DNA from: Rutpela maculata
Taxonomy: Eukaryota > Arthropoda > Insecta > Coleoptera > Cerambycidae
NCBI GenBank assembly: GCA_936432065.2
Contig: OW386287.2
Location: 186,371,729 to 186,435,728 of the forward strand
DNA length: 64,000 nt
Direction of reading: 5' to 3'
Of the stretch, positions 1 to 12,900 are shown piece by piece. The notes beneath the pieces were generated by a model. That model was not told where the DNA came from. It worked only from the letters and a program-made list of their open reading frames with translations, and searched no databases. A program made the position numbers and the translations under genes. Position 1 is the stretch's first letter, and each line of letters opens with the position of its first letter.

Positions 1-682
1 AAAAGGCAAAAAATGCTTTATTGATTTTTATCTCATCACTAATGAACTTTAAAATGTAGTCAGTGGTGTAGCTACCAATAAGGTTCAAAACAAAACATTT
101 AGATTCTTCGATAAGGTCATAGATTATCACGCAGAGTTTTGTGAATAATTAAAGAGCAAGACATTATTTGAATCATTGATTTTCTCTAAGTTAGAGCCAG
201 TTCTTTCATTGTTTGTAAAATATGCTTGTTAAATAAATTCCATTTTAGGGTAGCGGTTGGCTGCACGATGCCAGATGCAAAAAAAAAATTAAATAAATCC
301 CATAGAAACAATAATTGATACAAATTGAAAGTTAATAATAGATATTTTTCTTAGAGTGAAAATATCTTCATTAATTTAAAACCAATAAACAATATTCTAT
401 TTTATTGGATTCTTTTTTATTTTTTTTGTGTACATAAACATGCTAAAATGCACATGTAATTTATTAAGAAATATTAATGTTTTTATTTGTTTATTTCAGA
501 GATGGATAAAGGAAACTTTCCATATGAAAGTTTCCAGGAAATTTTCGAAAGTTTCCAGAAAGAAGTTTTGATAAAAACGAAAGTTTCATATAAAATATTT
601 GAATATAATAATTAAACTAAATAAATGTTCGTCCTAATGTAAATTCCAAATGTATTTTACAAGTATAAACTTTATCAGAAAC
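1..682. other. AT-rich intergenic sequence without a recognised gene
   Basis: No convincing coding exon or RNA gene is visible. The one notable patch is at 505-585, where a short palindromic motif of the form GGAAA(C/G)TTTCC recurs several times just after an acceptor-like TTATTTCAG. The rest is AT-rich sequence with poly-A and poly-T runs, typical of insect intergenic DNA. Confidence 0.4.
505..585. repeat. Array of GGAAA-TTTCC palindromic motifs
   Basis: Within about 80 bp, GAAACTTTCC, GAAAGTTTCC, GAAATTTTCG and GAAAGTTTCC occur in close succession. The spacing is irregular and differs from the strict 5-bp alternating nGAAn units of a heat-shock element. A 36-codon reading frame opens here after TTTCAG, but it is mostly the translated repeat, so it is not called as an exon. 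Confidence 0.4.
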
Positions 683-3030
683 TATAGTTGTAGCAAAAAT
701 AAAAAATTGAGATTGTTCGCTATAAAACTTCCAACAGATCTAGATAAAGTAGATTTAATAGAGGTCTTATTAAATATGTACTTAAAATTTAAAAAAATTG
801 TAAAAGTCAATATATGTATATAAGTTAATATATGTTTTAAACAATTTAATATAGCTTCAATAATAATATATCGATTTGGATATAATTTTAGAAAAACATG
901 CTCTTTATGGGTGTTAAAAATCACAGACAATTTCAAGTCAAAATATTTGTTTAAATGGTCAAAAAAACCATAAGTTGTTTAAAACTTTGCGACCTGATAA
1001 AAGTATGCCATTAAGTTGTAGGGAAACATCTTTTCTTTTCAAGACTTTTGATTGACCTTAAAGGAATATATAATACACAGGGTGTAATCAGTTTCATGTC
1101 ATTAAAAAAAACTGGTGGTCGGGAACGACTAAACGAACAAAAAAACCTTACATAACATGGGGTCTAAAACCCATAGTTTTGGAAAAAATAAATAAATAAA
1201 AATTTCAAAAATTTTCAATAATATTGTTTGAGAACTGCTGGAATGTTGGGATAGGCTTTGATTTTCACGTATGTCGGCACCTCTAACCATCAAATACGCT
1301 AATTACGGCTTTTCAAAGTGTTCACGCCCCTTTGTTAGAGACCGCGCGTTGGCGAGGACACAAGTTGATAATCACACTTTCTTTATGGTTTTTTAAAAGT
1401 AGGTAAGGTAAGGTATTTAGCGGTGCGGTAAAGGTGAAAGACGTCAGCGTTTTCTGAGTGCTTAGTAGATCTGAAGAAAACTATACTCTCCCTTGTGCAA
1501 TATTTTAGTTTCTGTGGGCACTTCGTTAAGTACACATGTCGAACCCGTTCGTTGTTTTTGTATATGCTTTTGTTCTTTTTGAATTTTGGGCCACGTATTT
1601 ACAGTTAAGATTTATTTTATTGACTTACCGTTCAAGTCGTTAAGTTCTTGATTACGTACAGACACTACTTATTCATTCTTTTTGTGTTGCTTTTTGGATT
1701 TTGGACCAAGTTTTTATTTTTATTTTCTTTATTGATAACGTTAGTTAATAGTTTAGTGTGGTATTTTAATGTGCATAGAAACTATAAAAAATGATCCTAA
1801 TTTACCAAATGTGTTGGACGGAGTGCATATGTCCTTAGTTCGACGTGTCGAAAAGTGTATTGATGCAGACGGAAGCCATTTCGAACAATTTATGTAAATC
1901 AAAAATAATTTATTGGTACGTTCTAGATTTATTTATAGAATATTTTAGTTTTCAATACCCGATTGGCAATTCATTAAATAAATCAGTTTTTTCCTAACTT
2001 AAAATACACATAATTGTTTTCTGTTATCTTATCTTAGACGTCTAACTGTTTATTTCCCAATGTCATGCAATAATTACTCGTTTTTTAAGCTTAACCCAGA
2101 ACACTCATTTAGGTTACAAATGTTAATAAACCACATTAAAATCTGATAAATTATAAACAACAATAAAAGCTCCAATATTTTGTTCTAAATTAAAAAAACA
2201 CACATGTAAAGAAATGCTGTGTTTAAACCTCTACACTATCATTTGCGTGCAGTTCTGCAAAAAGAGATAACGAATTATTTACATTTTTATAATTGGTTCG
2301 GTTCAGGCGATCATCAAAGGTGCCGCCCTTCTTGGTTTTGAAATCGAAAAAGTCATAAAGGTTTTTTGTTTGTCTAGTCGGCCCCCATTACCAGTTTTTT
2401 TTAATGACATGAAACTGATTACACCCTGTATTTTATCATTTTAAACATTTGCATTTAAAAATCGTTTTTTACCATAAAAAGTACAATATCTCGGTTTCCA
2501 ATTACTATAAAAGGATATTTATGTGTTAAATTGTTGTTGTTCGTTTTCGTATCCTTTAGCCATGTTAAAACATTTTAGTTTTGTAAAAAAAAAAACAAAA
2601 ATACAAGCATTTAAACAAATTCTTAAATACAAAAAAAGGGTTAAAATAAGGAGAGGAAGACCACTCAAAAATACCTTTAAAAATCTTTTTTTTTAAGTTT
2701 CTTTACGACTTGATGTCATAATTTTATAAGGTTACAAAGGTTTATACAATTTATGGTTTTTTGGCCATTTAAACAAATATCTTGACTTGAATTTTCTGAG
2801 TTGTTAACATCCTTAAAGAGCATATTTTTCTAAAACTTTATCTGAATGCATTATTATTGAAATTATAGTAAATTGTTTAAAAAAAGTCATATATTGACAC
2901 TTAATTCTGTTTGAAATTAAACACATACTAAATAGAGATTTGGTATGTTTAGATCTATTAGGAATTTTATTGAGAACAATCTCTATTTTTTATTTTTGCA
3001 ATACGACCAATACGACCGGAGATATTTGCA
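683..3030. mobile_element. Palindromic (foldback) DNA element with another TIR element at its centre
   Basis: The sequence at 683-1060 is found again, reverse-complemented and diverged, at about 2660-3030. One anchor is the AAAAATAAAAAAT-GAGATTGTTC region at 700-722, matched at 2975-2995; another is the CAAATATTTGTTTAAATGG region at 940-958, matched at 2760-2785. The arms are roughly 370 bp and flank a separate TIR element at 1076-2430. No transposase is recognisable. Outer boundaries are approximate and the superfamily is unknown. Confidence 0.6.
1076..2430. mobile_element. Non-autonomous TIR DNA transposon, about 1.35 kb
   Basis: The two ends are about 40-bp inverted repeats, nearly perfect, starting ACAGGGTGTAATCAG at 1077 and ending CTGATTACACCCTGT at 2429. 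TA dinucleotides flank both ends, which fits the TA target preference of the Tc1/mariner superfamily. The interior is AT-rich with no transposase frame, so this would be a non-autonomous copy. It sits at the middle of the 683-3030 palindrome, implying later insertion there or a composite element. Confidence 0.65.
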
Positions 3031-3609
3031 AAAAAACTGTGAAAAAATGATGTTTTGCAATTTCAATTGTCTAAACAAATATGTTGCCGACCTTGCCCGC
3101 AGTTCAAAACTAGCAGTCATACTTCTATATTATGACGTGTACTTTCCATAAAAAAGATCCCTTCCCAGACACTTTTCTTATTTCGATTTTTAGCTTTATT
3201 TTTACTCCACTACGTGGCATATCCAATCAAATGCAATTATTTTTCTCAAATATAATGTCCAATAAATATCTGACACTTAATCGAACATGTCCGGAAAAAT
3301 AAATATCAACATTTTACATCACAAAAAATTGATATCAAGCAGCCACCAATACAGCTCTTAGCATGATAATTCCACCTCTGGAGTGGATCCTTTAAGGCCC
3401 AAAATCAGATGTTACACCACTGAATACAGTTTCCCCAAGGGTATTTCACAAAAGGAAAAGACAAGCACTTTTTAACTACAATTGCCCAAATCTGCCATAA
3501 TTCAATGAAAATCCCTATTCAGAAAAAAGAAATGTAAACGTAATTTGTACTAAAAAACCAAGAAAAATCTATTCGAATTAAAAAAAAAAAAAAATACAAA
3601 TGGTACTAT
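3031..3609. other. 3' flank of RIC1, candidate polyadenylation region
   Basis: This stretch lies directly downstream of the RIC1 stop codon on the minus strand. The best polyadenylation signal seen is AATAAA on the minus strand (TTTATT at 3195-3200 on the plus strand), which would give a 3' UTR of roughly 430 nt. No coding potential was recognised. The cleavage site cannot be fixed without transcript data. Confidence 0.35.
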
Positions 3610-3961
3610 TTATGAAACGATGCAACCAGTACTCTCTGGTATAAGATGATTATCTATGATGTCTTTTACAGCATTTTCCTTAATATTATGTGAGTTACAA
3701 ACGTCATTGAGCTTATCGTTCGAATGGTTGCTACTTACGCTGGCACCCTTTTTCTCCTTTGTGGCACCCTGTAGACTAGTACTGTCTTGATTTGAGCTGG
3801 ACTTGCGAGACCTAGGTTTTGGCGAAGTAACTTTGTTTAACGATGCCGATACAGCCTGCTGGTAGTCTATGATTTGCTGATGCTGGATTTTTGTTTCCAG
3901 GATTCGCGTTAGGACGGAAATTTGATTTTGTATTGCCAACATGAAGGCCTTGTATCCCAGG
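3610..3961 (-). CDS. RIC1: RIC1 exon 17: C-terminus and stop
   Basis: The exon begins after TTATCAG at 3962 and completes a cysteine codon split with exon 16, giving CLGYKAFMLAIQNQISVL, equivalent to the vertebrate CPGYKPFLNIIKPQLQKL. The remaining roughly 95 residues are a divergent Ser/Lys-rich tail ending GCIVS and a TAA at 3610-3612. The long intron upstream holds the split LINE and the gypsy element. Confidence 0.92.
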
Positions 3962-6900
3962 CTGATAACAAAAAAACATAAAAGTATAAACACATTTCTT
4001 AAGTCTTAATATAATTCATATAAAATAGCAACTATACTAAAAATTTGAAATTTTCAATTTGACAAGTAATGTCAAAATCAATATACAAGGTGCAAGGGGC
4101 TTCCAAACTAGTGTTATTATTATAATTATGAATAATGGGATTCTAACATTTATAGAAACAGAAAGTTTTGCATTTGTTGGTATTAACACACGTGATTTGT
4201 CAGGCACCAGCTTAAAAAGTTATCCAGATCTTTTTGAACTTTGAGACAATCGTCTAAAGATTTAATTACGTAATAAAATTTTAGATCATCTGCATACATA
4301 AGGACAGTACAATTTAAAGATGTTCAATTGCATCGTTAACAAAAAACAAAAAAAGGACTGGACCGATGTGGGATCCTTGAGGAACTCCCGACGTAACACT
4401 TATTATATCAGACACTTTATCACAGATTTTAACATATTGATGTCTGTCCTGCAGATAAGACTTAATCCATTCCAGATAAACTCCAGCAATTCCCATACCT
4501 TTCAGTTTATGCAATAAAAGTTTGTGACAGACGGTGTCGAAGGCTTTTGACAGGTCCGTATAGATAACGTCAACTTGTTCACGTAGTTCAAGGCTGTTTA
4601 CATGATATGTCGCCAGGTTTGTAGTGCTGGACAGCCCTTTGTAAAACCCATGTTGCTCGTCAATTACTGAACGTGGTGAAAAGCTCATTATATATGGAAT
4701 GTAGGGAATAACTGCAATTCCTCTATAATTTTCAATTTTGAATTTGTTACTAGATTTAAAGATTGGAGTAAGTGTAGATTTCCATTCAGTAGGAAAAAAA
4801 GCTTTATCTAAGGACATTTGAAATAGAATTCTAAGTGGTTCTGAGAGCATTGATGAGCAATTAATCAGAAGTACACGTGGAATTCCATCCCGGCCACCAT
4901 TTTTATTCTTATCCAGAGATTTAAGTCTAGTTTCAATTTCTGCCGTGGTAAAAAGGTGGTAACTTAGAGAGTTAATATTGTTGTAATCTGCTGTGTTCTT
5001 GTTGTAGAACTCTCCAAAATCGTCCTAAGTTGAAGACATAATCAAAATTCGACTTAGGCAAAAATTTCATTTAAAGACATTTTTGGGAGTCTGCAGAGGC
5101 GCAGATCAGTCCACAAGGACCGTTTTGGGTTCTATAAGGCGTTGGAAATGACCAGGCGAAAATTCGAAGAAACACCGAATTTTCACTTAGGAAAAATGGT
5201 TTTGGTTCAGAATATCAGAGTAGAAGTATATAATGACAAAGATTTATGAATAGTATACTTTTTCAAAGGTACCATAAATTGGACTTTGAAAAATAATATT
5301 TTTGGAAGGGCGTCAAAATTTGGCCCAGGAATCGATTTATCGAAAGTACGCCAAAGTTTCACTTGCAGACTAATTTTTCAAAACTGCGTTGAAATTTGGC
5401 TTGAAAATCGATTTTTCAAAAGTACGCCAAAATTTCACCCGCGGATTAACTTTTCAAAAGTACCTTGAAATTTGGCTTGAAAATCGATTTTTCAAAAGTA
5501 CGCCAAAATTTCACCCGCAGATTAGTTTTTCAAAAGTACCTTGAAATTTGGCTCGAAAATCGATTTTTCAAAAGTACGCTAAAATTGGTCTTAAACTGGA
5601 TTTTTCAAAAGTACCACGAAGTCAGTTTAAAAAGTACCACGAAAATATACTTTAAATTATTTTTTATTTTTTATTCCTCAACCAAAGACATTGACCTTTG
5701 AGGTACGATCATTGAAAGCACAATTCTAAAGTATGAGCATAAAATTTTAACGATGCACTGCATCCAAAAGGCAAAATAGAAGATTTTGTCAAAGCCGGCG
5801 TAGTGCCGATAAGCAAAAATTGATAAAAATCAATGCACATGTACAAGGCCGGTTTCTCGCATGGAAAGAGTTTGGATTGACCCAGCGGCTCGCAATTTGG
5901 TCGAGCACGTTGAGTAGTCCAGACAAAGCGATGGTAGAAAAGCCAATAACGGGGCTTTTCAAATGACAAAGTTATAGAGGAAAACGCCTTGTGCATAAAA
6001 ATCCAAAAATTCAATTTTGCCTAATAGTCGCTCGAAGGTGAGACGCTGCCAAATCGATATTATTAATCGACTGTGATAAGGGTTAGTAAGTCGTGGACTG
6101 ATCGAACGCCACTCAACTTATGCAGTAATAAGTCCTCTGAATGTGTTTGAGTACGTGAATCTCCACGATACAAGAACTTTAAAGCTAGGTAGTCTCTAGC
6201 GAAACTAAATTCATTTAGTAAAACTTTTTTAAGTTAATTTCAGTCAGCCTTGATTATTCATTTACCCAGAGTCTGAAATGATTCTAAAAGCTCGCATTTT
6301 GATTCTGAGAAGGTACGTATGAATCTTTTCTACCTAATCGATCGTTAGCGCGAGCGCTCTCGCTTGTATGGTCTGAAAGTCACTACCTTGATTGGGGAAG
6401 GCACGATTCTTTCTTGAGAATTTTGTATAACCAATTCTGTTAAATAAACGGATTCTTTGAACTAATGTTTCTTAATTGATCTTGAGGCCTGTTGACGGTC
6501 TATAATCCCTGGAACTTTCGTATAGAAAACCGGATGTGTCGAGTTAATTCGCATTAACGTTCGACCTTCTGGTTGTTTTACGGAGGTTCGATAGGGATTT
6601 TTTTATGCGTTTTTTGAGAAATATATTCCGTTATTAATGGACCAAAACGTGATTTTCGCGTACCAAAACTAATCCCTCCGCAGAGAAATTCTTCGGTTGG
6701 GATTTTTTTATGCAAAAATTCAGGAAATTAAGAGGTGCCTAAACCCCTAACGAGGGAATTCGGGTCCAGAGAGAGCGTAGTTTCCGATCTGTGGTAGTGC
6801 AGCCTTGGTCCCGCTTTTCGGCTACCGAAGTCATCTTATCTCGAACCCGCCTGGGAGGTAGAAGAACGGGGTAATACGCGACTGGCGCCCCCTGAGAAAT

Positions 6901-9900
6901 AAATTGGTGTCGCGTCATTTTGACGCCCGGTAGTGCGTTCTTCTACATGGCGCCCAACGTGGGGCGTTGTTAGTCAGCAGGGCTTTCTGGAAAGGATATG
7001 GATGAATCAACGCCTTTCCAGTTTTACGACGAGCCGACATCTGTGATGGACAACGTCTCTAGAGGGTTAGAGAGGCCGTGCGCGGAGGATGTACTGGGTA
7101 GTTCGGGGGTTGGCCCGAGTACCACTGAAGGAGTCATACAGCCCTCCTCAGAACAAGTGTTCGCCCAAATGGCAGCAGGTCTTGCCAAAGCTCTAAGCGA
7201 AGCCACGCACGAGCATAAGTATCGGTCGAAACATCCAAATGCGGAATTTCATGGCTTCGAACACGAAGACCCTGAAACCTTCATTTATCAAATGGAGGAA
7301 TTTTTCGTCCGAGTACGAATTACGCAGGATAACGACCGACTATATAAAATATCAGAACAGCTCAAAGATGATGCTAAGAAATGGTTCGAACAATATCGAA
7401 CCCTAATTACCACGTATCCTCTATTCCTCGAGCGGTTCAGAAGCCGTTACGATTCAGGTGAAGTACTCACCGAAGCAGTAGCTAATTTATATGGCAAGAA
7501 ACAAGATGCCGAGGAAAATACGTCAGTATTTATTTCCAGGAAGGTATGCCTCTTCAAGAGGATCGATCCGTTTAAGCCGGAGGCGATGAAGGCGGCTACC
7601 ATCTTCAATCAGTTGAGACCTGATATGAAAATGCTCCTAAAGAGTGCCGTCATACTAGATACAAATACACTAGTGACGATGACCGAACAAATGGCCAAAA
7701 TCATGGATGAGAATAAAGAATTCGAGATTCTGCAAAATGCAAAAAAAAGCAAAGACCGAGAAGCGTCCACCTCTACCGCTTCAGCTCAAGGGAATCAGCA
7801 ATCGAGCAGTAACTGGAGAACGGAACCCTCCGCATTAGCGAAGCCGTCCTCCAGTTCCTTTGGTGCATCTAGGACACCATTCAATGGATCTCAAAGAAGA
7901 GATAATCCGCCAGCACCAAGGGTGCATTTTGCAAATAATATTTCCTCGCTGCCTAGAGGGGATATACCGAGAAGGGGTACTGGAGACGTAAGGAACTCCC
8001 GAGTCCCGTATCGCCCTTGCAGATATTGCCCAACGGAGCAGTGGCATTTTCATGCGGAATGCCCAAACAATCCCTATCGTAATATGAATACGGGAAACCA
8101 AGCGGGGGTCAGAGGCGATGGCCCAGGCCGAACTGTACCAGCCCCGCCTACCAGGCCCCAGCAGGCTCGAAGCGACCCTCGAGGAAGCTCCGAAGCAAGA
8201 AGTTTAAATTAAAAAACTTCGATGACCTTCCTGACCTTAATTACCTGTTTAAGGATCAAGAAGTCAACCTATCTCCCCACCGATTCACTCCATTAGAATC
8301 TATCAATCAAACCAACGACGCTTTCCCTCTGCCTCGCATTAAGATTATAATTAATAATCGAGCGGTTAACGCTTTATTGGATACAGGTTCGACAAGGAAT
8401 ATTATCCAACCGAAATTTTTGAACGACATTGATCAACTTACAGCTCCCCAAACTTTTGTTATGGCTTGTGGCGATGGTTTAGTAGAATCCCTCGGGACTA
8501 CGACCATAAACGTTAATGTACTAGATGTACCCTTTCAGACCACGTTTCAGGTCATTCAAAATTTAAACGAAGAGCTCATTCTGGGAGCCCCCTTTTTATA
8601 TGCTCATAATGTCGTATTCGATTATCAACGTAAATGTGTCTACGTCGGCACCGAAGAGCGAATAACCGTCTTCTGGAATCAAGCGGCACATCAAGCAAGG
8701 AAGCAATGCCGGCTTCCCGAAGAACTGATCATCGGAAACGATAATTTAAAAACTCTATTCGAGGAATTCGCTGAATTGTTCACCGCGGTGCCTACCCAAG
8801 CTACCACGGTGACAACGAAACATAAAATAAAAGTTAAAGACGACCGCCCGTTCAATATCAAACCCTACCCTATGTCTCCTACTAAGAAAAAAGTTATGTA
8901 CGATCAAATTGAAGAGATGCTGAAAGCCGGGGTCATAGAACCGAGTACCGCTCAGTACAGTTCGCCCCCCATTATAATTGAAAGGCCCGGCAAGAAGCCT
9001 CGCTTCTGCATTGATTATCGTCACTTAAATGAAGTAACGGAAGACGAAGCATCCGTCTTACCAAAGATATACGAGAGTATAAAGGATCTAGGAAACGCCA
9101 ACATATTTACGGTGTTGGACCTCAAGAGCGGATATTGGCAAATCCCTCTTGAGGAGTCGTCAAAAAACTATTCTACGTTTACAACATTAGATGGAGCATC
9201 TTACCGATTTAACGTGATGCCTTTCGGATTGAAGACCGCTCCATGTACATTCCAAAAATTTATGGCAAGAGACGTATTGACCGGCTACTTGCATCATTTC
9301 TGCAAAGTATATCTCGATGATATTATCATCTACAGTGAAAATATAAATCAGCATGTAAACCATCTGAGAGCCGTCTTTGAACGCCTACGTTTACATAATT
9401 TAAAAGTGTCACCAGAAAAATGTGTGGTAGCCACATCTAGTATAACCTATCTCGGGCATAAGATAAATGCCAATACTACTCAACCTTTAGAAAAACATAT
9501 TCTGCAGATACAGAGCTATCCTTTACCTACGACAAGGCGCCAGCTTCAGAGTTTCCTTGGCCTATGTAATTGGGTACGTGAATATATCCCGAATGTTGCA
9601 ATAATTACTAAGCCCTTGACCCGACTACTCTCGAAGGACTGGCGCTATAAGTGGAATACAGAAGCCCAAGAATCCTTCCTCCTACTGAAAGAGGTATTAA
9701 ATAAACCTCTAGGACTGCACCGGCCAGATTTCAATAAAATGTTCATACTGCAGACGGACGCATCCTTAATAGGATTATCTGCAGTATTATATCAATTGGG
9801 GGATAATGACCAGAAGCACATCGTCTCTTATGCTAGTAATACGTTATCTCCGACGGAGAGAAAATACCATATCAATGAATTGGAATGTTTGAGCGTCGTT

Positions 9901-12900
9901 AATTATATAAGGAAATACAAAATATATTTGGCAGACCGTCCATTTATAGTCAAAACCGACAATCGAGCTTTACTATGGTTAAATAAGCATAAGGACGAGA
10001 AAACGAAATTTACACGTTGGTCATTATTACTTCAGGAATACAGCTTCACCATAGAACATTGTCCCGGCAAGGAAAATATATTGGCAGACTATTTGAGCAG
10101 AAATCCTTAAGGCCCAAACGTCGAAGCAAACGACGAAGAGGAAAGGATGTATCCACCAAAATTCTCGTACAAGGAACGAATATCAGTGATTACCACATTG
10201 GAATTAAACGATCAGGTCAGAGAAGCGCAAACGCACTCAAGAGATATCCAAGACCAAATTGAACGATGGAATACTCTAGTGCGACAAGCAGATAAAACCG
10301 AGGCAGAGGTGAAATTCGTCAATACAAGACAAGTGATAGGCAGCACACTTTGGACAAGAGGCGAAAATGTTATAGAAAAATTATACGTACCAAAACGTAT
10401 GGTCATGAGAGTAATATCTCATTTTCACGACCGACCGGAAGTAGGTCACCCCGGCCGCGATGAAACTGTTAGAATCATCTCGGGCCGCTATTATTTTAAT
10501 AATTTATCGAGACTAGTTAACAAATATTTAAATGAGTGCATTATTTGTAATTCCGTAAAAAGCAGACAATCACAACCGAAGGCTCCTCTCAGAAGCCATG
10601 CTCCATCGCATCCGTTCGAAGTTCTAAGCGTCGATGTAATCGGACCGCTTCAGGGAACCAAAGATGCAGATAACCGATATATATTAATGGTAGAGGATGT
10701 ATTTAGTAAGTGGGTCGAAGCCAAGGCGTTCACCCAAGTCAGTGGAAAAACAATAGCACAATTTATCGAAGAGGAACTAGTGGCGAGATATGGCGTTCCG
10801 AGGGTCATCATTTCCGACCAGGGAGGCCACTTCAATTCCGGCTTTTACGATACGTTCTGTACACGTAACAATATTGAAAGATTCTTCACAGCAGCTTACC
10901 ACCAACAGGCCAATCCAATAGAAAGGAGGGTGCAAGAAGCTAAGAAGATCTTAAAAACCTTATTATATGGTTCACCCAACGACGAGTGGGATCGACATGT
11001 TAGTCAGATGGCATATATCTTGAGAACAAGAAAAAACGCCGCTACGGGGCATATGCCCAGTTTCGTAGTACTCGGCTATGAATTACCGCAGATTGGTGAT
11101 TGGAATATGTTCGCTTATAGACAAGAACGTCGTAATCAAGCGGACGTTCCCCGCCTTGAAAGAGTCAAGGAGATTCGTAAAAATCAAACAAATTACCAAT
11201 GGCGTTACGCGCCCAAAGTGGCGGTAACGCCGGTCGTATATAAAGTGGGAGATATGGTAATGACTAAAAGGATCAGGAAGGATCATACCTTCACACCGTC
11301 GTGGAGTGGGCCACACAAGGTTTTAAAGAGATTGTCCAATGAAGTTTACCTCATTCACAAGGGGGTAACTTCGACGAGATTACATGTCGATGCCATCAGG
11401 CCGGCACCTAAGGGAGACCCCGATGTTGAATTGGAATTGTCTGAAGAATCAGAAGATAGTCCGGATGAAACTCATCTTAGTGACGACGCTTCCTCATCAG
11501 ACAATGAGATCGCGCCCAGGTCAGAGCGACGTAGCGATACCACACTAGTTCAAATCAATGTTCCCGCAAGTGCTCAAGATGAGCAGGATGTAATAAGTCG
11601 AGATCCCGATGATGCTCGAGATGAGCCAGACATAGAAGAGTCACCTCTAGATATTTCTGAGGTCGACCACGGCTAATAGCCGTTTTCGCTTTTTTTTATA
11701 TTTTTTCTCAAAATTCTAAGTAGCGATTTTGACCTATATGCGGTCGAATCGAAAATTTAAAGTCTACTCCATGAGCAGACATGGAAAGACGGCGAACCCG
11801 ACGCAAGAGCGCGATCCGGTAAGCCTAGCTTCTCAAGAGCGAGAGCCGCCAAGTTCGAGTAATGGACGTAGGCATAAGTACGAATCAGTATGAGTTTCGG
11901 AAGCTGTTTTTCTTATGCAAGAAGACAACTTCTATTTTAATCATTTTAAGTCAACAAAATTAACGTATACCCCAAATGGAAACTACGAGTTTCAGAAGCC
12001 GTTCTTCGCTCAAGAAGACGCTTCAATTTTTTTTTTATACTTTTTTCACAAGTCGTGATGACCGCACGAGTATCGTAAGCCGATTTAATCTACCTTACGA
12101 AGTAGAAACTACGAGACGAGTTTCAGAAGCCGTTCTTCGCTCAAGAAGACGCTTCAATTTTTTTTTTTTTATATTTTTTTCACAAAGTAGTGATGACCGC
12201 ACGAGTATCGTAAGCCGATTCAATCTACCTTACGAAGAACCAATTTCTAACCATTATAAGTTAACAAAATTCATGTTAGAAAAATATTTCATTAAAAACA
12301 ACACATTGTGTTTGTTAGTCGACGCGTCCCAGTCGACGACTTGCTAAAAAGTCAATCTAGTTGCAGAACTGCATTTTCCATGTGCAGAAATGGAAAGATG
12401 ACCCAGCCTGTCGCAAGGGCGCGGCATGGTGAAGTCTGGAACTCAAAGGCGAGGACCGTCCAAGCTGCGGCATGGAGATATAGACAGCCTCTTCTAGAAA
12501 GGGCCGAAGTTAAGCAAGAGCGAGACCAGGGCGAAAAAGCGAGTGCAACGAATTAGTGAGAGTGGACGCTAATCAAAATTGTGCTACGCTTCGCACCTCG
12601 ACGCGGGTGTAATTAAGTTGATAAAAATGTTGTATCAACTTGGCGTATTGTTTAAAAAATGTATTTATTTTTAAGTTAGATAGGCGAATCAGCCGTCTGC
12701 CCCAATTAAGGCCGTTATTTTTAAACATCTGTAGCATAGGTCAGACCGTCAAATGAAGGCATACAGACATACAAGTGAATATGGAAATTAAAGGTAATCG
12801 ATGAGTAGAAAAGATTCAACCAAAGGAGGGGAGTGTTGTAGAACTCTCCAAAATCGTCCTAAGTTGAAGACATAATCAAAATTCGACTTAGGCAAAAATT

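Larger units (their letters stand above)
11677..12836 (+). other. 3' untranslated region of the gypsy element, no env
   Basis: There are 1160 bp between pol and the 3' LTR. Short open frames here come from repeated sequence and show no signal peptide, furin site or membrane segment, so no envelope gene is called. The region holds the tandem duplication at 11979-12237 and ends in a polypurine tract. Confidence 0.75.

Noticed and set aside
505..610. Coding exon beginning after TTATTTCAG
   Set aside because: The 36-codon frame is mainly translated repeat and has no partner exon in view.
5286..6014. Open frames of 60-101 codons inside the 5' LTR, repeated identically at 13120-13848
   Set aside because: They arise from the LTR tandem repeats and exist in both LTRs; no protein motif is visible.
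11976..12556. Frames of 123 and 82 codons after pol, possible env
   Set aside because: They are translations of a tandem duplication; no signal peptide, membrane segment or cleavage site.
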